From positions 248,001 to 312,000 of the forward strand of contig NZ_JAGYPD010000004.1 of the NCBI RefSeq assembly GCF_018343515.1: 64,000 nt of DNA, written 5' to 3'. Position numbers and translations under genes: made by a program. Each line of letters begins with the position of its first letter. The stretch's first letter is position 1. Origin of the DNA: Bacillus sp. FJAT-50079. Lineage in GTDB: Bacteria > Bacillota > Bacilli > Bacillales > Bacillaceae_C. The notes under the pieces were generated by a model. That model did not search any database. It was not told the origin of the DNA and saw nothing but the letters and a program-made list of their open reading frames with translations. Of the stretch, positions 27,927 through 36,572 are shown piece after piece.

Positions 27927-29651
27927 ATGTTGAAAGTAAATAAAAAAGATGTCATTCGCTTACTTGAAAAAATTGCGATTTATATGGAGCTAAAAGGGGA
28001 AAATCCCTTTAAGACAGCGGCTTTTCGTAAGGCGGCGGCAGGACTGGAAGCGGACGATCGCAGCCTGGCCGAAATTGAAGATTTTACAAAAATTTCTGGG
28101 ATCGGTAAAGGGACAGGGGCAGTCATTAGTGAATATATCGAAACGGGCGTGTCAACCGTTTTTAATGAATTGAAGGAAGAGGTCCCACAAGGATTGATCC
28201 CGTTGCTGCAAGTTCCCGGTCTTGGCGGTAAAAAGATTTCCCGTTTATATCAGGAATTGGGCATCGAAGATATCGAATTATTAAGAGAGGCGTGCGAGTC
28301 TGGAAAAGTGGCTGAATTAAAAGGATTCGGTAAGAAATCTCAGGATAAAATACTTGAATCGATTAATCAATTCGGGACACAGCCGGAACGACTCCCAATT
28401 GCCTACATGCTCCCAATTGCGGAAAAAATTGAGAAAGAGCTCGAAAAAATCAAGGAAATTCATACATTTTCCCGTGCGGGCAGTCTGCGTCGTGTTCGGG
28501 AAACAATTAAAGATTTAGATTTCATGATTGCAACGGATGATCCACAAGCAGTGAAAGCACAATTACTTCAGCTGGAGGGATTTAGCAAGGCGATTGCGAG
28601 TGGAGATACAAAAGTCAGCGTTGTGCTTGAAGGAAGATACGAAGTTGCGGTTGATTTTCGTCTTGTGAAGCCAGAAGAATTTGTGACAGCATTGCATCAT
28701 TTTACTGGATCAAAGGATCATAATGTCCGTCTGCGTCAGATTGCAAAAGCACGCGGGGAAAAGATTAGTGAATACGGTGTAGAAAATATTGAAACAGGTG
28801 AAATTCGTACATTTCAATCTGAGCAACAATTTTTCAGCCATTTCGATCTTCCGTTCGTACCAGCAGAAATACGTGAGGACGGTTCTGAAATCGACCATTT
28901 CCGTGCCGATGAAGAACTAATTACAATTGACAAAATGAAAGGTGATCTTCATTTGCATACGACATGGTCTGATGGTGCCTATTCATTGGAAGAAATGGTC
29001 GAAGCATGCAGACGAAAAGGCTATCAATATATGGCGATTACCGACCACTCGGAATTTTTACGAGTGGCAAATGGCTTAACGGCTGATCGGTTAAGAAAAC
29101 AAATCGAAGAGATTCGCAATTTAAATGAAAAATATGATGATATACTCATACTATCAGGAATCGAAATGGATATTTTGCCAGATGGACGGTTAAATTATGA
29201 CGATGATCTTCTTGCTGAATTGGATCTTGTCATTGCTTCGATTCATTCAAGCTTTTCACAGCCAAGGGAAAAGATTATGGAGCGTCTACGAAACGCATTT
29301 GAAAATCCTCACGTTGATATCATTGCCCATCCAACTGGACGATTAATTGGTCGACGTGATGGTTATGATGTTGACATCGATCAGCTTATTCAACTTGCCC
29401 AATCGACAAATACGGCACTTGAATTAAACGCAAACCCAGAGCGCTTAGATCTGGCCGCAGAGCATTTGCGTAAAGCACAAGCAGCTGGAGTAAAAATTGC
29501 TATTAATACAGATGCTCATAATATTTCATCATTATCATTTATGAATATTGGAGTTTCAGCAGCAAGAAAAGGATGGATTCGTCCATCCACGGTACTCAAT
29601 GCAATGGAGCCTGACGAACTGCTTGCTTTTTTGAAGCGAAATGATGAATAA
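27927..29651 (+). CDS. polX: DNA polymerase/3'-5' exonuclease PolX
   Basis: Family X repair polymerase with a PHP exonuclease domain, 574 residues. The N-terminal helix-hairpin-helix 8 kDa region (1-80, ISGIGKGTGAVI) and a second HhH (VPGLGGKKI) precede the nucleotidyltransferase core (FSRAGSLRRVRETIKDLDFMIAT, about 190-215). The C-terminal PHP domain (about 335-560) shows GDLHLHTTWSDG, ITDHSE and NTDAH metal motifs. The ATG at 27927 is chosen by comparison with B. subtilis; an in-frame TTG at 27918 is an alternative. Confidence 0.93.
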   Translation: MLKVNKKDVIRLLEKIAIYMELKGENPFKTAAFRKAAAGLEADDRSLAEIEDFTKISGIGKGTGAVISEYIETGVSTVFNELKEEVPQGLIPLLQVPGLGGKKISRLYQELGIEDIELLREACESGKVAELKGFGKKSQDKILESINQFGTQPERLPIAYMLPIAEKIEKELEKIKEIHTFSRAGSLRRVRETIKDLDFMIATDDPQAVKAQLLQLEGFSKAIASGDTKVSVVLEGRYEVAVDFRLVKPEEFVTALHHFTGSKDHNVRLRQIAKARGEKISEYGVENIETGEIRTFQSEQQFFSHFDLPFVPAEIREDGSEIDHFRADEELITIDKMKGDLHLHTTWSDGAYSLEEMVEACRRKGYQYMAITDHSEFLRVANGLTADRLRKQIEEIRNLNEKYDDILILSGIEMDILPDGRLNYDDDLLAELDLVIASIHSSFSQPREKIMERLRNAFENPHVDIIAHPTGRLIGRRDGYDVDIDQLIQLAQSTNTALELNANPERLDLAAEHLRKAQAAGVKIAINTDAHNISSLSFMNIGVSAARKGWIRPSTVLNAMEPDELLAFLKRNDE

Positions 29652-29702
29652 AGTTGTTCAAAGCTCCTTTTTGATATTAGTAGCTAAGAAAGGGAAAAAC
29701 GT

Positions 29703-32060
29703 ATGAATGATAAAATCCTAAAAACGTTGGAATTTCATAAAATTATTGCGGAATTAGAAGGCTTTGCCGCATCTTCACTTGGTATTGATCGAATTAAAGC
29801 ATTGCTTCCATCTGTATCGTCTGAGGAAGTTGTGAAGATGCAAGATGAGACAGATGAAGCGGCACATGTGCTCCGCTTAAAAGGACATGCGCCTTTAAGT
29901 GGGATTTACAACATTCAACCACATATTAGACGAGCGGAAATTGGTGGTGTGTTAAACGCCGTTGAACTCGGACAAACAGCGAGTACGATTCATACGAGTA
30001 GAATGATGAAACAATTTATCGAAGAACTGCTTGAAAATGAAGTAGAGATTCCAATTTTGGAAGAGAAGGCTCGTAGAATTTTTCCGTTAACAGAATTGGA
30101 GCATAAAATTAAGCAAGCGGTTGATGAGGGTGGTGACATTCTTGATTCCGCAAGTGAAACATTGCGCAGCGTTCGTCAGCAACAGCGCAGGAATGAGAGG
30201 CGCATTCGTGAAAGACTTGAAAGCTATACAAGGTCAAGCAATGCCCAGAAGATGCTATCAGATGCAATTATTACAATTCGAAATGATCGCTATGTCATTC
30301 CGGTAAAGCAAGAATATCGCTCGCATTACGGAGGAATTGTGCATGATCAATCGGCATCAGGTCAAACGTTATTTATTGAACCACAGGCGGTTGTTGAGTT
30401 AAATAATGAATTAAAAGAATTACAAATGAGGGAAAAAGCCGAGATTGATCGAATTCTTGCTGAATTATCAAATGAAGTTGCGGAGTATGCGAATGAACTA
30501 CTCGTTATTGTCGAGACAATGGGGGATATGGACTTTATTTTTGCAAAGGCACGCTATGCGAAAGAAAAGAAATTGACAAGACCTTCGATTAATAATAAAG
30601 GCATCATTCGTTTACATGAAGCACGCCATCCCCTTATTCCGATTGATGAAGTCGTTGCTAACGATGTAATCCTTGGGACGGATTATACAACGATCGTTAT
30701 CACCGGTCCGAATACGGGAGGAAAGACAATTACACTGAAAACAGTTGGGCTTTGCACATTGATGGGGCAGGCTGGACTTCATATACCTGCACAGGAAGGT
30801 TCAGAAATTGCTGTATTTAAACAGGTATTCGCAGATATTGGTGACGAACAATCAATTGAACAAAGTTTAAGTACGTTTTCATCCCATATGGTAAACATCG
30901 TTCAGATTTTACAGCAAGTCGATCATGAAAGTCTCGTGCTTTTCGATGAGCTCGGTTCCGGGACCGACCCGCAGGAAGGATCTGCCTTAGCGATTTCTAT
31001 TTTGGATGACGTGTATCAACGAGGCGCACGTGTGATTGCGACGACACATTATCCAGAGCTAAAAGCATATGGTTATAATCGTCCAGGTGTGACGAATGCC
31101 AGTGTGGAATTCGATGTAGAGACATTGCGGCCGACATATCGGCTATTAATTGGTGTGCCAGGACGAAGCAATGCCTTTGAAATTTCAAAAAGGCTGGGCT
31201 TATCTGAAGCGGTTATTGCAAAAGCAAAGTCAATGATCGATACGGAAAGCAATGAAGTCGAAAACATGATTGCCTCGTTAGAGAAAAGTCGCCGTGAGGC
31301 GGAAGAACAGTATGAGGAAGCTCATGATTATTTAAAGCATGCGGAAAAGCTTCATCGGGATTTGCAGCAGCAAATGATCGAGTTTTATGATCATAAACAG
31401 AAATTATACGAAAAAGCAGAGGGAAAAGCGGCTGAGCTTGTTGAAAAGGCGAAGGAAGAAGCAGAGCAAGTGATGAAAGAATTGCGACAAATGCGCCTTG
31501 AAAGCGGAGCGCAAGTGAAGGAACATGAATTAATTGAAGCAAGACGTAAGCTTGACTTGGCGGTCCCAACCCTTCATAAACAAAAAGATCAACCGATTGC
31601 GAAAGCAAAAAAACGAGAGCTTCAGCCTGGAGATGAAGTAAAAGTAACCACATTTGGTCAGAGTGGCCAATTACTGGAAAAAACAGGCGAACAAGAGTGG
31701 CAAGTGCAAATCGGAATTATGAAAATGAAAGTGAAAGAAAAAGATCTTGAATTCATTAAATCTGAACCGAAAAAAGAAGCAAAGCCACTTGCGACCATTA
31801 AAGGGAAAGATTATCATGTCAGTTTAGAGCTTGATCTTCGTGGGGAACGATATGAAAATGCAATCTTAAAGGTAGAAAAGTACATCGACGACGCATTGCT
31901 TGCTGGATACCCACGCGTGTCCATCATTCATGGAAAGGGAACAGGTGCATTGCGGACAGGTGTGAGTGAATATTTGAAACAACATCGATCTGTCAAACGT
32001 ATACGTTTAGGAGAAGCAGGAGAAGGTGGCAGCGGCGTAACCGTGGTAGAATTTAAATAA
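29703..32060 (+). CDS. mutS2: Endonuclease/ribosome-rescue ATPase MutS2
   Basis: A 785-residue MutS2. The MutS-like core and clamp (1-300) precede the ABC ATPase with Walker A (GPNTGGKT, about 333-340) and the signature/Walker B region (STFSSHM...[13 protein letters not shown]). A coiled coil (about 515-620) and a C-terminal Smr nuclease domain (LDLRG...[11 protein letters not shown], about 710-785) follow. It lacks the mismatch-recognition domain of MutS1. Known roles are suppression of homologous recombination and sensing collided ribosomes. The order polX-mutS2-yshE is conserved. Confidence 0.95.
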   Translation: MNDKILKTLEFHKIIAELEGFAASSLGIDRIKALLPSVSSEEVVKMQDETDEAAHVLRLKGHAPLSGIYNIQPHIRRAEIGGVLNAVELGQTASTIHTSRMMKQFIEELLENEVEIPILEEKARRIFPLTELEHKIKQAVDEGGDILDSASETLRSVRQQQRRNERRIRERLESYTRSSNAQKMLSDAIITIRNDRYVIPVKQEYRSHYGGIVHDQSASGQTLFIEPQAVVELNNELKELQMREKAEIDRILAELSNEVAEYANELLVIVETMGDMDFIFAKARYAKEKKLTRPSINNKGIIRLHEARHPLIPIDEVVANDVILGTDYTTIVITGPNTGGKTITLKTVGLCTLMGQAGLHIPAQEGSEIAVFKQVFADIGDEQSIEQSLSTFSSHMVNIVQILQQVDHESLVLFDELGSGTDPQEGSALAISILDDVYQRGARVIATTHYPELKAYGYNRPGVTNASVEFDVETLRPTYRLLIGVPGRSNAFEISKRLGLSEAVIAKAKSMIDTESNEVENMIASLEKSRREAEEQYEEAHDYLKHAEKLHRDLQQQMIEFYDHKQKLYEKAEGKAAELVEKAKEEAEQVMKELRQMRLESGAQVKEHELIEARRKLDLAVPTLHKQKDQPIAKAKKRELQPGDEVKVTTFGQSGQLLEKTGEQEWQVQIGIMKMKVKEKDLEFIKSEPKKEAKPLATIKGKDYHVSLELDLRGERYENAILKVEKYIDDALLAGYPRVSIIHGKGTGALRTGVSEYLKQHRSVKRIRLGEAGEGGSGVTVVEFK

Positions 32061-32102
32061 AGCGCCGCGAGCTTTTTCTCAATAGATAAGGGAGAGATGA
32101 GA

Positions 32103-32510
32103 ATGAACTCTTTTTGGGAAAATTCGTTTGTGCAGACAGCTGGATATTATAGCGTGACCATTTTATGCATCGTCTTATTTTTATTTATTTTTGAATTGGT
32201 AACAAAATATAGTAATTGGGACGAAATCAAAAAAGGAAACATTGCGGTTGCGATGGCAACGGGTGGTAAGATTTTTGGGATTGCCAATGTGTTCAGGCAT
32301 TCCATTTTGCACCATGATTCTTTACTTGTTATGATCGGGTGGGGCGTGTACGGATTTTTCCTCTTATTAACCGGTTACTTTATTTTTGAATTTTTAACAC
32401 CAAAATTTAAGATTGATAAAGAAATAGAAAATAATAACCGCGCCGTCGGATTTCTTTCAATGGTTATTTCCATTGGATTATCTTATGTCATTGGCGCGAG
32501 TATACATTAA
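32103..32510 (+). CDS. yshE: YshE, DUF350 membrane protein
   Basis: A 135-residue DUF350 protein with four membrane helices: YYSVTILCIVLFLFIFELVT, an amphipathic NIAVAMATGGKIFGIANVF segment typical of the family, MIGWGVYGFFLLLTGYFIFEFL, and GFLSMVISIGLSYVIGASI. The ATG at 32103 lies eight bases from GGGAG; the ATG at 32097 is too close. A 26-codon ORF follows at once. Its function is unknown. Confidence 0.88.
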   Translation: MNSFWENSFVQTAGYYSVTILCIVLFLFIFELVTKYSNWDEIKKGNIAVAMATGGKIFGIANVFRHSILHHDSLLVMIGWGVYGFFLLLTGYFIFEFLTPKFKIDKEIENNNRAVGFLSMVISIGLSYVIGASIH

Positions 32511-32522
32511 TAGGAGGATACT

Positions 32523-32603
32523 GTGGAAAAACTTGCAAAAGTGCTATTCGTTGTATGTGGCATTTTTATTCTTTTAGGTGTAATTTATTTAATTCTAGTA
32601 TGA
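32523..32603 (+). CDS. 26-residue membrane microprotein downstream of yshE
   Basis: A GTG-started ORF with AGGAGG five bases upstream (32512-32517), beginning 12 bases after the yshE stop. The peptide starts with EKLAK, then becomes a single continuous hydrophobic helix (VLFVVCGIFILLGVIYLILV) to its C terminus. The strong ribosome site, tight spacing and typical positive-inside start argue for a real small protein. It may partner YshE; function is unknown and the peptide is not recognised. Confidence 0.6.
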   Translation: MEKLAKVLFVVCGIFILLGVIYLILV

Positions 32604-32609
32604 AAGAGG

Positions 32610-32800
32610 CTGGGACGTAACTAAAGTGATCAACTCTATATAGACGAACAATGCAATATCTTAGCGTAGGAAATATATGTAGACTCCTGGGGGAGGAAAG
32701 ACATCGGTGAGATCCCGTAGTGCGTAGCACGAGGAGGCTCAACAGCCGCCCGCGGAAAGCGATGTATATTTACGAAGCGAGTTATTTTCAGATGCTAACG
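32610..32800. repeat. Dispersed GC-rich intergenic repeat, type A (best copy)
   Basis: Begins GAGGCTGGGAC and contains ACTCCTGGGGGAGGAAAG, GGTGAGATCCCGTAG, ACGAGGAGGCTCAACAGC and CGCCCGCGGAAAGCG, the pattern of GC-rich dispersed elements common between Bacillaceae genes. It marks the left border of the inserted sugar-acid island. From 32801 to 33110 the DNA is AT-rich with a small terminator-like hairpin near 32870-32895 (CCACGGCATTGCTGTGG then T-run) and no gene. Confidence 0.8.
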
Positions 32801-33114
32801 TTTGTATTTTGATTCGATAAAAAACTTTTCTCCGATCCTCTTATAAAAGGTTAAAAATTTGGGAGTTACCACGGCATTGCTGTGGTATTTTTTTTGGTAA
32901 AAATATACTGTGACATATCTTTTTTGAGCCATTAACATTGGAAGCAGTCGATAGCCAGAGCTACGGCTGTTTTTTGTCTTTTTATCCCCTGCTTTCTTAT
33001 AGTAGCCAATATTTTAAGGTATGTAATTTATTTTTCACCTTGGTCCTGATAAAGGAAAAAAACAATTTGGTATTCAATTTATTTAATTAATGCAAAATTT
33101 TTTAAAAAAACTTA

Positions 33115-33142
33115 TTGCAAACGTTATCTTTTGTGTTATATT
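33115..33142 (+). promoter_or_regulatory. Promoter of the sugar-acid operon with overlapping cre-like site
   Basis: TTGCAA and TATATT boxes with a 16-base spacer. TGCAAACGTTATCT at 33116-33129 fits the CcpA catabolite-response consensus except at its last base, and overlaps the -35 box, so glucose repression of the operon is expected. Confidence 0.6.
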
Positions 33143-33206
33143 AAATGTAAGGTTAACAAATGTTCACTAGTGTGAAATTTTGTTCAATAATAGGAGGGTT
33201 TATTAT

Positions 33207-34139
33207 ATGGCAAAAGGAAAAGTTAGAACAGTATTAGGAGATATCGATGCATCGGAAATGGGATTTACAATGGCGCATGAGCATATTTTGACAAATCCAC
33301 AGGGGGATGGAACAAAAAATAATCTAGATCACCATTTAGACAGTCTTCCATTAGCGATCCAAATGTTGAGGGAATTTAAAGAAATCGGTGGCGGATGTAT
33401 CATTGAAACAACTCCACAATCTTGGGGAAGAAACACTCCGGGAATGGTGATTGCATCAAAGGAATCTAGTGTACATGTTCTTGCTACTACAGGCTATATT
33501 TGTGAAGAACACGGTATGGAACCAGAATTAACGAATTGGTCCGCTAACTATATTGCTGAAAGAATGCTACACGATGTTCAAGTAGGGATGGACGGTACGT
33601 CTGTAAAAGCTGGATGGATTAAAGCCGGTACTGCTTACAACCACATCACTCCGAATGAAGAGAAGGTGTTAAGAGCAGGGGCGCGTGCAGCAACAGAAGC
33701 TGGTACTTGCTTTCACACCCATACAACTGCGGGAACGATGGGGATCGAGCAATGTGAAATTGTGTTAGAAGAAGGATTTGATATGAGCAAGTTCATCGTT
33801 GCACACGTAGACCGTGTTCCTGATTTATGGTACCACCGACAAATTCTAAAAACTGGTGCCAATGTTATTTATGATGGGCCAGGTAAAGCAAAATACTATC
33901 CAGACAGCATGAGAGTTGAATTGCTGAAACAATTAGTGGCGGATGGTTATGAAGATCAAATTATGCTATCTAATGATATGGGAAGAAGATCTCACCATAA
34001 AGTGTATGGATATGGACCAGGATTTAATTGGATTAAAGAACGCTTCTTACCAAGATTGCTAGAAGAAGGATTCAGTCAAGAGGTGCTTGATAAGTTTATG
34101 ATTCACAACCCTGCAAGGGTTTACCAAATGGAAAAATAG
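33207..34139 (+). CDS. Phosphotriesterase-family (amidohydrolase) lactonase homologue
   Basis: A 310-residue TIM-barrel metallohydrolase of the phosphotriesterase family, first gene of the island. The full binuclear metal set is present: HxH (His24, His26), bridging Lys139 in GWIKAG, His170/His172 in CFHTHT, His200 in AHVD, and Asp257 in SNDMG. Several bacterial members hydrolyse sugar-phosphate lactones. With UlaD/UlaE-like genes downstream, opening of a sugar (phospho)lactone is the likely step, replacing UlaG. This is inference. GGAGGG precedes the ATG at 33207. Confidence 0.85.
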   Translation: MAKGKVRTVLGDIDASEMGFTMAHEHILTNPQGDGTKNNLDHHLDSLPLAIQMLREFKEIGGGCIIETTPQSWGRNTPGMVIASKESSVHVLATTGYICEEHGMEPELTNWSANYIAERMLHDVQVGMDGTSVKAGWIKAGTAYNHITPNEEKVLRAGARAATEAGTCFHTHTTAGTMGIEQCEIVLEEGFDMSKFIVAHVDRVPDLWYHRQILKTGANVIYDGPGKAKYYPDSMRVELLKQLVADGYEDQIMLSNDMGRRSHHKVYGYGPGFNWIKERFLPRLLEEGFSQEVLDKFMIHNPARVYQMEK

Positions 34140-34148
34140 AGGTGCGAA

Positions 34149-34802
34149 ATGAGCAGACCCAAATTACAACTAGCTTTAGATAACCATGATTTGTCGAGTT
34201 CTTTAGCTGCTGCTCAAAAAGCCCAATCACTAGTTGATGTGATGGAAGTCGGTACGATGCTCGCCATTGAAAATGGAATGCAAGCGGTTCGCATTATGAG
34301 AAGCTTATTTCCAGACCACATCTTGCTAGCGGATATCCGCATTATCAAAGCTGGAGGCAAATTGGCCAAATTGGCCTTTGACTCCGGTGCTGATTGGGTA
34401 ACGGTATTGAGCGATGCTTCAAATGATACGATTGAAGCAGTAGTTAAGGAAGTAAAATCAAGAGAAAACAAAGATGTTCAGATAGAAATTAATCAATCCT
34501 TTACGAGTGAACAAACAGATTACTGGCGATCTTTAGGGATTACTCAGTTAATTTATCACCGTTCCAGCGAAGTAGTAGAGGAAGAAGAAAAGTGGAGTCC
34601 TCAAGTCATCAATGAATTAAGAAATTTAGCTGACAAGGGCTTTAATTTGAGTATTACCGGCGGATTATCAGTTGATGAAATCAAACTTTTTAAAGATATC
34701 CCTGTTTATTGCTTTATTGCTGGTAGGAAAATCGCTAATTCCTCCAATCCCCTACTAGTGGCAAAAGAGTATAAAGATGAAATCATCCGCGTGTTTGGGT
34801 GA
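34149..34802 (+). CDS. UlaD-like OMP decarboxylase superfamily protein with altered active site
   Basis: A 217-residue beta/alpha barrel homologous along its length to 3-keto-L-gulonate-6-phosphate decarboxylase (UlaD). It keeps Asp11, Glu33, Asp62, Glu113, His137, Thr170 and the phosphate-site Arg193, near-identical to E. coli numbering. The superfamily signature DxKxxD is changed to D62-I-R64-I-I-K67, and the substrate Arg near 139 is Ser140. Loss of the catalytic lysine and second aspartate argues against plain UlaD or hexulose-phosphate synthase activity. The true reaction is unknown. It begins nine bases after the lactonase homologue. Confidence 0.82.
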   Translation: MSRPKLQLALDNHDLSSSLAAAQKAQSLVDVMEVGTMLAIENGMQAVRIMRSLFPDHILLADIRIIKAGGKLAKLAFDSGADWVTVLSDASNDTIEAVVKEVKSRENKDVQIEINQSFTSEQTDYWRSLGITQLIYHRSSEVVEEEEKWSPQVINELRNLADKGFNLSITGGLSVDEIKLFKDIPVYCFIAGRKIANSSNPLLVAKEYKDEIIRVFG

Positions 34803-34816
34803 TAGAGGAGGGGATG

Positions 34817-35683
34817 ATGAAAACAATGAAACTAGGAATCTATGAGAAAGCATTGCCGTTTAACAAAGATATTGAAAGTATTCTACATTTAACGGCTGAA
34901 GCAGGTTATTCTTTTTTTGAAATATCTTTGGACAAAGACCGCTTATCAAGATTCCAGTGGTCGTTAGAGCAAAAAGCCACTTGGCTTCGTGCTAGCTTAA
35001 ACAGCGGGGTTAACTTCTACAATATGGTTTTAAGTGCCCATCGTGAATTTCCTTTCGGTAGTAAGGAAGCAAAGATCCGGGAGCAAGCACTTCAAATTAT
35101 GGAACAGGCCATTGATTTTTCGGCAAGTATGGGAATTCGAACAATCCAAATCGCCGGTTATTATACGCTTGAACATGAAAAGGCAACGGATGATTCAAAG
35201 AAAAGATTTTTAGAAGGTATGTATCAATCCGCCGAACTTGCTGGCAAATCTGGGGTGATGCTCGGCATTGAGAATGTCGACAGGGACATCATTTCTATTG
35301 AGCAAATGAAACAAATTATCGAAGAAGTCCGCTCACCTTGGTTCAAGATGTATCCAGATGTCGGAAATTTAGCAGCGCATCATTTTGATGTGAAGCAGTC
35401 GTTAGTTGAGAGTATCGACCATATTATCGGCATACACCTTAAAGATACTAAGGATGGGATTTTCAGAAGGGTTCCATATGGAGAAGGAATCGTCGATTTT
35501 AAAGCAGTGTTTGAGGTCCTTTTTGAAGTTGGCTATGATGGACCTTTTGGATTAGAAATGTGGAACGACAACAGCGAAAATAGCTTAGAAATTATTAAGG
35601 AGGCAAGAAAATGGATATTGGATCAAATGCCGCAACAAGCACGCAGCCAAAACTTAATGAGCAATATGATTATAAAAAAATAG
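34817..35683 (+). CDS. UlaE-like sugar-phosphate 3-epimerase
   Basis: A 288-residue xylose-isomerase-like TIM barrel resembling L-xylulose-5-phosphate 3-epimerase UlaE/SgaU. Metal and catalytic features visible are GIENVDRD (Glu, about 150), YPDVGNLAAH, IGIHLKDT and a late Glu in FGLEMW. It probably epimerises a ketose phosphate made by earlier steps. ATGs at 34814, 34817 and 34826 are possible; the second has the best spacing from AGGAGG. Its end overlaps the next gene by 73 bases, an unusually long coupling overlap. Confidence 0.83.
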   Translation: MKTMKLGIYEKALPFNKDIESILHLTAEAGYSFFEISLDKDRLSRFQWSLEQKATWLRASLNSGVNFYNMVLSAHREFPFGSKEAKIREQALQIMEQAIDFSASMGIRTIQIAGYYTLEHEKATDDSKKRFLEGMYQSAELAGKSGVMLGIENVDRDIISIEQMKQIIEEVRSPWFKMYPDVGNLAAHHFDVKQSLVESIDHIIGIHLKDTKDGIFRRVPYGEGIVDFKAVFEVLFEVGYDGPFGLEMWNDNSENSLEIIKEARKWILDQMPQQARSQNLMSNMIIKK

Positions 35684-36570
35684 AAAAAATAGCCCATGGG
35701 ATTCGCCAATGGGTATTGGAATTAACGATTGATAAAAATGGATGTTATTTGAGTCAAGCCCTTTCCGGTGCTGAAACTGTTGCCGCTTTATATGGCGGGG
35801 TTATGAAGTTAGGAAAAAGTCAGGCGCCATATATTGCCCCTCCGTTTGGCGGAGTTCCTGGAGAAAATAATAAAGATTATGTAACAGGTTCTGCTTATAA
35901 TGGACCAACTGGACCGGGGTATGATCGTTTATTAATTTCTCCTGCCCACTATGCAGTCGTCATCTATGCCGCTTTAGTCGAGACCGGTCGGTTGTCTCCA
36001 GAATCTTTTAAAGAATTTAATGTGGATGGAAGCATTGTCGAGCAAATAGGCGCGGAACATTCCCCTGGTTTTGAATTGACAACGGGTTCGTTTGGTCAAG
36101 CAATCAGTCAAGCAGGCGGGATAGCTCATGCTAGAAAAATGAGGCATGAAGATGGGAGAGTCTTCTTATTCATGTCTGACGGAGAGCTAGAAGAGGGGCA
36201 AACTTGGGAAGGAATCCAAGCTGCTGCTCATTATAAATTAGATAATCTTGTCGTTTATGTCGATGTTAATGGCCAACAGTACGATGGCTGGACAAAGGAC
36301 GTCATGAATATCGAACCAATCAATTCTCGTATTGAGGCATTTGGTGGAACTTGTGTCACTGTTGATGGACATAATATCGAAGAATTAGTAAAGGCAAGCC
36401 AAACACCAACTGAAGGAAAACCACTGTTTGTTTTATGCTATACCAACTCTGCCCAAGGATTACCAGAATTGGATTATCGAAAGCCAAATCTTCATTTTGT
36501 AAGATTTAGAGATCATGAAGTAGAACAATTCAAGGGGATTCTTGAAGATATGAAGAAAGGGGTTAGGTAA
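35611..36570 (+). CDS. Transketolase, N-terminal (ThDP-binding) subunit
   Basis: A 319-residue protein equal to the N-terminal half of transketolase. The diphosphate/Mg-binding motif (SDGELEEGQTWEG...DVNGQQ, about 188-222) and the GSFGQAISQAGGIA segment are present. The ATG at 35611 has AAGGAGG nine bases upstream and begins inside the upstream epimerase gene. It needs the next gene product to form an active site. Split transketolases of this kind act in dedicated sugar pathways (for example on apulose phosphate), so its substrate need not be the pentose-phosphate set. Confidence 0.9.
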   Translation: MDIGSNAATSTQPKLNEQYDYKKIEKIAHGIRQWVLELTIDKNGCYLSQALSGAETVAALYGGVMKLGKSQAPYIAPPFGGVPGENNKDYVTGSAYNGPTGPGYDRLLISPAHYAVVIYAALVETGRLSPESFKEFNVDGSIVEQIGAEHSPGFELTTGSFGQAISQAGGIAHARKMRHEDGRVFLFMSDGELEEGQTWEGIQAAAHYKLDNLVVYVDVNGQQYDGWTKDVMNIEPINSRIEAFGGTCVTVDGHNIEELVKASQTPTEGKPLFVLCYTNSAQGLPELDYRKPNLHFVRFRDHEVEQFKGILEDMKKGVR

Positions 36571-36572
36571 TT

